A DNA stretch of 64,000 bases, taken from Gallionella sp. (GTDB taxonomy: Bacteria; Pseudomonadota; Gammaproteobacteria; Burkholderiales; Gallionellaceae). Made by a program: the position numbers and the translations under genes. Shown piece by piece: positions 62,964 to 64,000 of the stretch. The stretch is taken from positions 62,001 to 126,000 of the forward strand of contig JAQTMZ010000002.1 of NCBI GenBank assembly GCA_028714075.1, in the 5' to 3' direction. The notes beneath the pieces are model-generated. The model saw only the letters and a program-made list of their open reading frames with translations. It searched no databases and was not told the DNA's origin. Position 1 is the stretch's first letter. Each line of letters starts with the position of its first letter.

Positions 62964-63635
62964 ATGCCTGTTAGAAAAATTCCAAAAAATTACATGTCCT
63001 CGACTGGAGTTTTTTCCAGCCAAAAGAACGGGCGGTCACTCGGCTGCGAGTCGCTGCTTGAGCGCGATTTGATGATACTACTTGAGTTTGACGATACAGT
63101 TGAGCGCTTTGAGGAACAGCCAGTCAAGATTTCATTCCGCATTAATGGAAAATCAAGACGATCCTACGTCCCCGATATTCTCATTCATTATCTTCCTTCG
63201 CCAACAGGCGAAACACCGCACCCAGTCCTAGGCGAAGTAAAGCATACCGATCACCTGAAAAAACATAGGGCCAAATACAAACCAAAGTTCGAGGCAGCCG
63301 CACGTTATGCTGAAGAACACGGTTGGGAGTGGCGCATTTTTACGCAAAAAGAGATTCGCACCCCCTACCTCGACAACCTCAAATTTCTGCGTGAATACCA
63401 CAGTTCAGACCCTGACATTGCCCTACAACATGAAGTCATCAGTTATTTGCAGAATGCCCGTAGCCCGGTAACGGTCGAATCGTTGCTAAATAAGCTGTGC
63501 TCCACCGATGATAGAACGCTACGGATATCCCCTGCCATCTGGCATCTGGTCGCCACCAAATGCATCGTCACCAATCTGCAAAAACCTTTGGGCATAAAAA
63601 ACAAGCTGTCACTATCGAAAGAGGTGATCTCATGA
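62964..63635 (+). CDS. tnsA: TnsA-type transposase endonuclease subunit
   Basis: 223 residues. N-terminal nuclease domain with a PD-(D/E)XK-like set: CESLLERDLMILLEF (Glu), RRSYVPDILIHY (Asp) and LGEVKHTDHL (Lys). The C-terminal part (about 150-223) is a winged-helix-like region. In Tn7 TnsA cuts the 5' ends of the element while TnsB cuts and joins the 3' ends. ATG 62964 follows GGGG; an upstream in-frame start would add 30 unlikely residues. It overlaps tnsB by 4 bp. Confidence 0.88.
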   Translation: MPVRKIPKNYMSSTGVFSSQKNGRSLGCESLLERDLMILLEFDDTVERFEEQPVKISFRINGKSRRSYVPDILIHYLPSPTGETPHPVLGEVKHTDHLKKHRAKYKPKFEAAARYAEEHGWEWRIFTQKEIRTPYLDNLKFLREYHSSDPDIALQHEVISYLQNARSPVTVESLLNKLCSTDDRTLRISPAIWHLVATKCIVTNLQKPLGIKNKLSLSKEVIS

Positions 63636-64000
63636 CACAACCATCCTCTCCGCTGTTAAACCTTTCCAAGGGTGAGTTGGTTAATTACAACGGGCAGGAA
63701 TACGTAGTATTGAAGCCCATCGATCTCACCAAGGTGTTAGCTAGAAACACCAGCTCAAAAAACACCGAGGTGCTGGAGATAAAACATCTATCTCAATGGT
63801 TCGTAACGCAGGATAAACATAAAAAAGATGAGCGGAAGGATATCGATCTTTTGGATGTTTCTGAAGAGGACTGGGAAGAAGCGAAGCTTAAATTAAAAGC
63901 TATTGTTCCGATGCTGGTTGTACAAGAGCGCGGATCCGGTCTGGTTGACCGTATTTCGCAAGAAACGGGTTATAGCGTGCCGACGCTATACCGGTTTCGC
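63632..64000 (+). CDS. tnsB: TnsB-type transposase, N-terminal fragment (runs off the window)
   Basis: The first 123 residues are visible. The ATG at 63632 is preceded by GAGGTG. The opening LSKGELVNYNGQEYVVLKPI and the helix-turn-helix-like DRISQETGYSVPTLYRFR are typical of TnsB/Mu-type DDE transposases; the catalytic core lies beyond the edge. AT-rich relative to the chromosome. Confidence 0.8.
   Translation, partial: MTQPSSPLLNLSKGELVNYNGQEYVVLKPIDLTKVLARNTSSKNTEVLEIKHLSQWFVTQDKHKKDERKDIDLLDVSEEDWEEAKLKLKAIVPMLVVQERGSGLVDRISQETGYSVPTLYRFR

Overview
The window reads as chromosomal DNA of a betaproteobacterium, most plausibly of the Nitrosomonadales/Gallionellaceae type. Supporting gene orders are rsxB near nth, argH divergent from a LytS/LytTR pair, cyaY divergent from lptM-lysA, miaB-ybeY-ybeX with lnt nearby, and an aroE/mtgA/TonB-like/RNB neighbourhood. 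Small c-type cytochromes and a hemerythrin-like domain fit a low-oxygen respiratory life. The taxonomic call is an inference from gene order, not from a marker gene.

Layout. 0-8 kb: housekeeping genes (uup, tRNA-Arg(CCT), rsxB, nth, argH), a hicBA toxin-antitoxin pair wedged between rsxB and nth, and a LytS/LytTR two-component pair. 8-21 kb: a long plus-strand signalling block: CHASE2-Ser/Thr kinase, PP2C phosphatase, FHA protein, CHASE2-adenylate cyclase, metallo-beta-lactamase-fold phosphodiesterase candidate, GAF-GspE/PilB ATPase, GAF-HD-GYP protein and MltD. 21-29 kb: a yqjD-yqjE-yqjK-like membrane stress operon and the peptide importer yejBEF, whose yejE and yejF are separated by an accessory insert holding a frameshifted gene and a secreted-protein gene. 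29-32.5 kb: a second signalling block (HDOD protein, MBL-fold hydrolase, adenylate cyclase fused to a hemerythrin-like domain), then a 32-residue membrane peptide gene. 32.9-39.6 kb: miaB, ybeY, ybeX, a cNMP-binding/EAL protein, a pseudouridine synthase, lnt and a GIY-YIG protein. 39.7-42.8 kb: AT-rich accessory stretch with a cytochrome c, small proteins, a CRP-like regulator and a 0.8 kb gene-free zone with direct repeats. 42.8-62.7 kb: glyQS, gmhB, plsC, ygjP-like, cyaY, lptM, lysA, a Lys/Ala-repeat DNA-binding protein, mgtE, a GGDEF/EAL protein split by an amber codon, mtgA, aroE, an MCP, a TonB-like protein, an RNB nuclease and a cytochrome c. 62.9 kb to the edge: tnsA and the start of tnsB of a Tn7-like transposon.

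How it fits together. Two cyclases, two MBL-fold hydrolases, a CRP-like factor that keeps the cAMP-contact residues and a cNMP-binding EAL protein suggest a cAMP network that feeds into c-di-GMP turnover (EAL, HD-GYP, GGDEF), with Ser/Thr phosphorylation and a secretion/pilus-type ATPase in the same operon. A second theme is repeats: short GC-rich palindromes lie in frame inside yejF, yejE, lnt, lysA and the RNB nuclease gene without breaking them, and two copies of an element of about 180 bp lie beside plsC and between mtgA and aroE.
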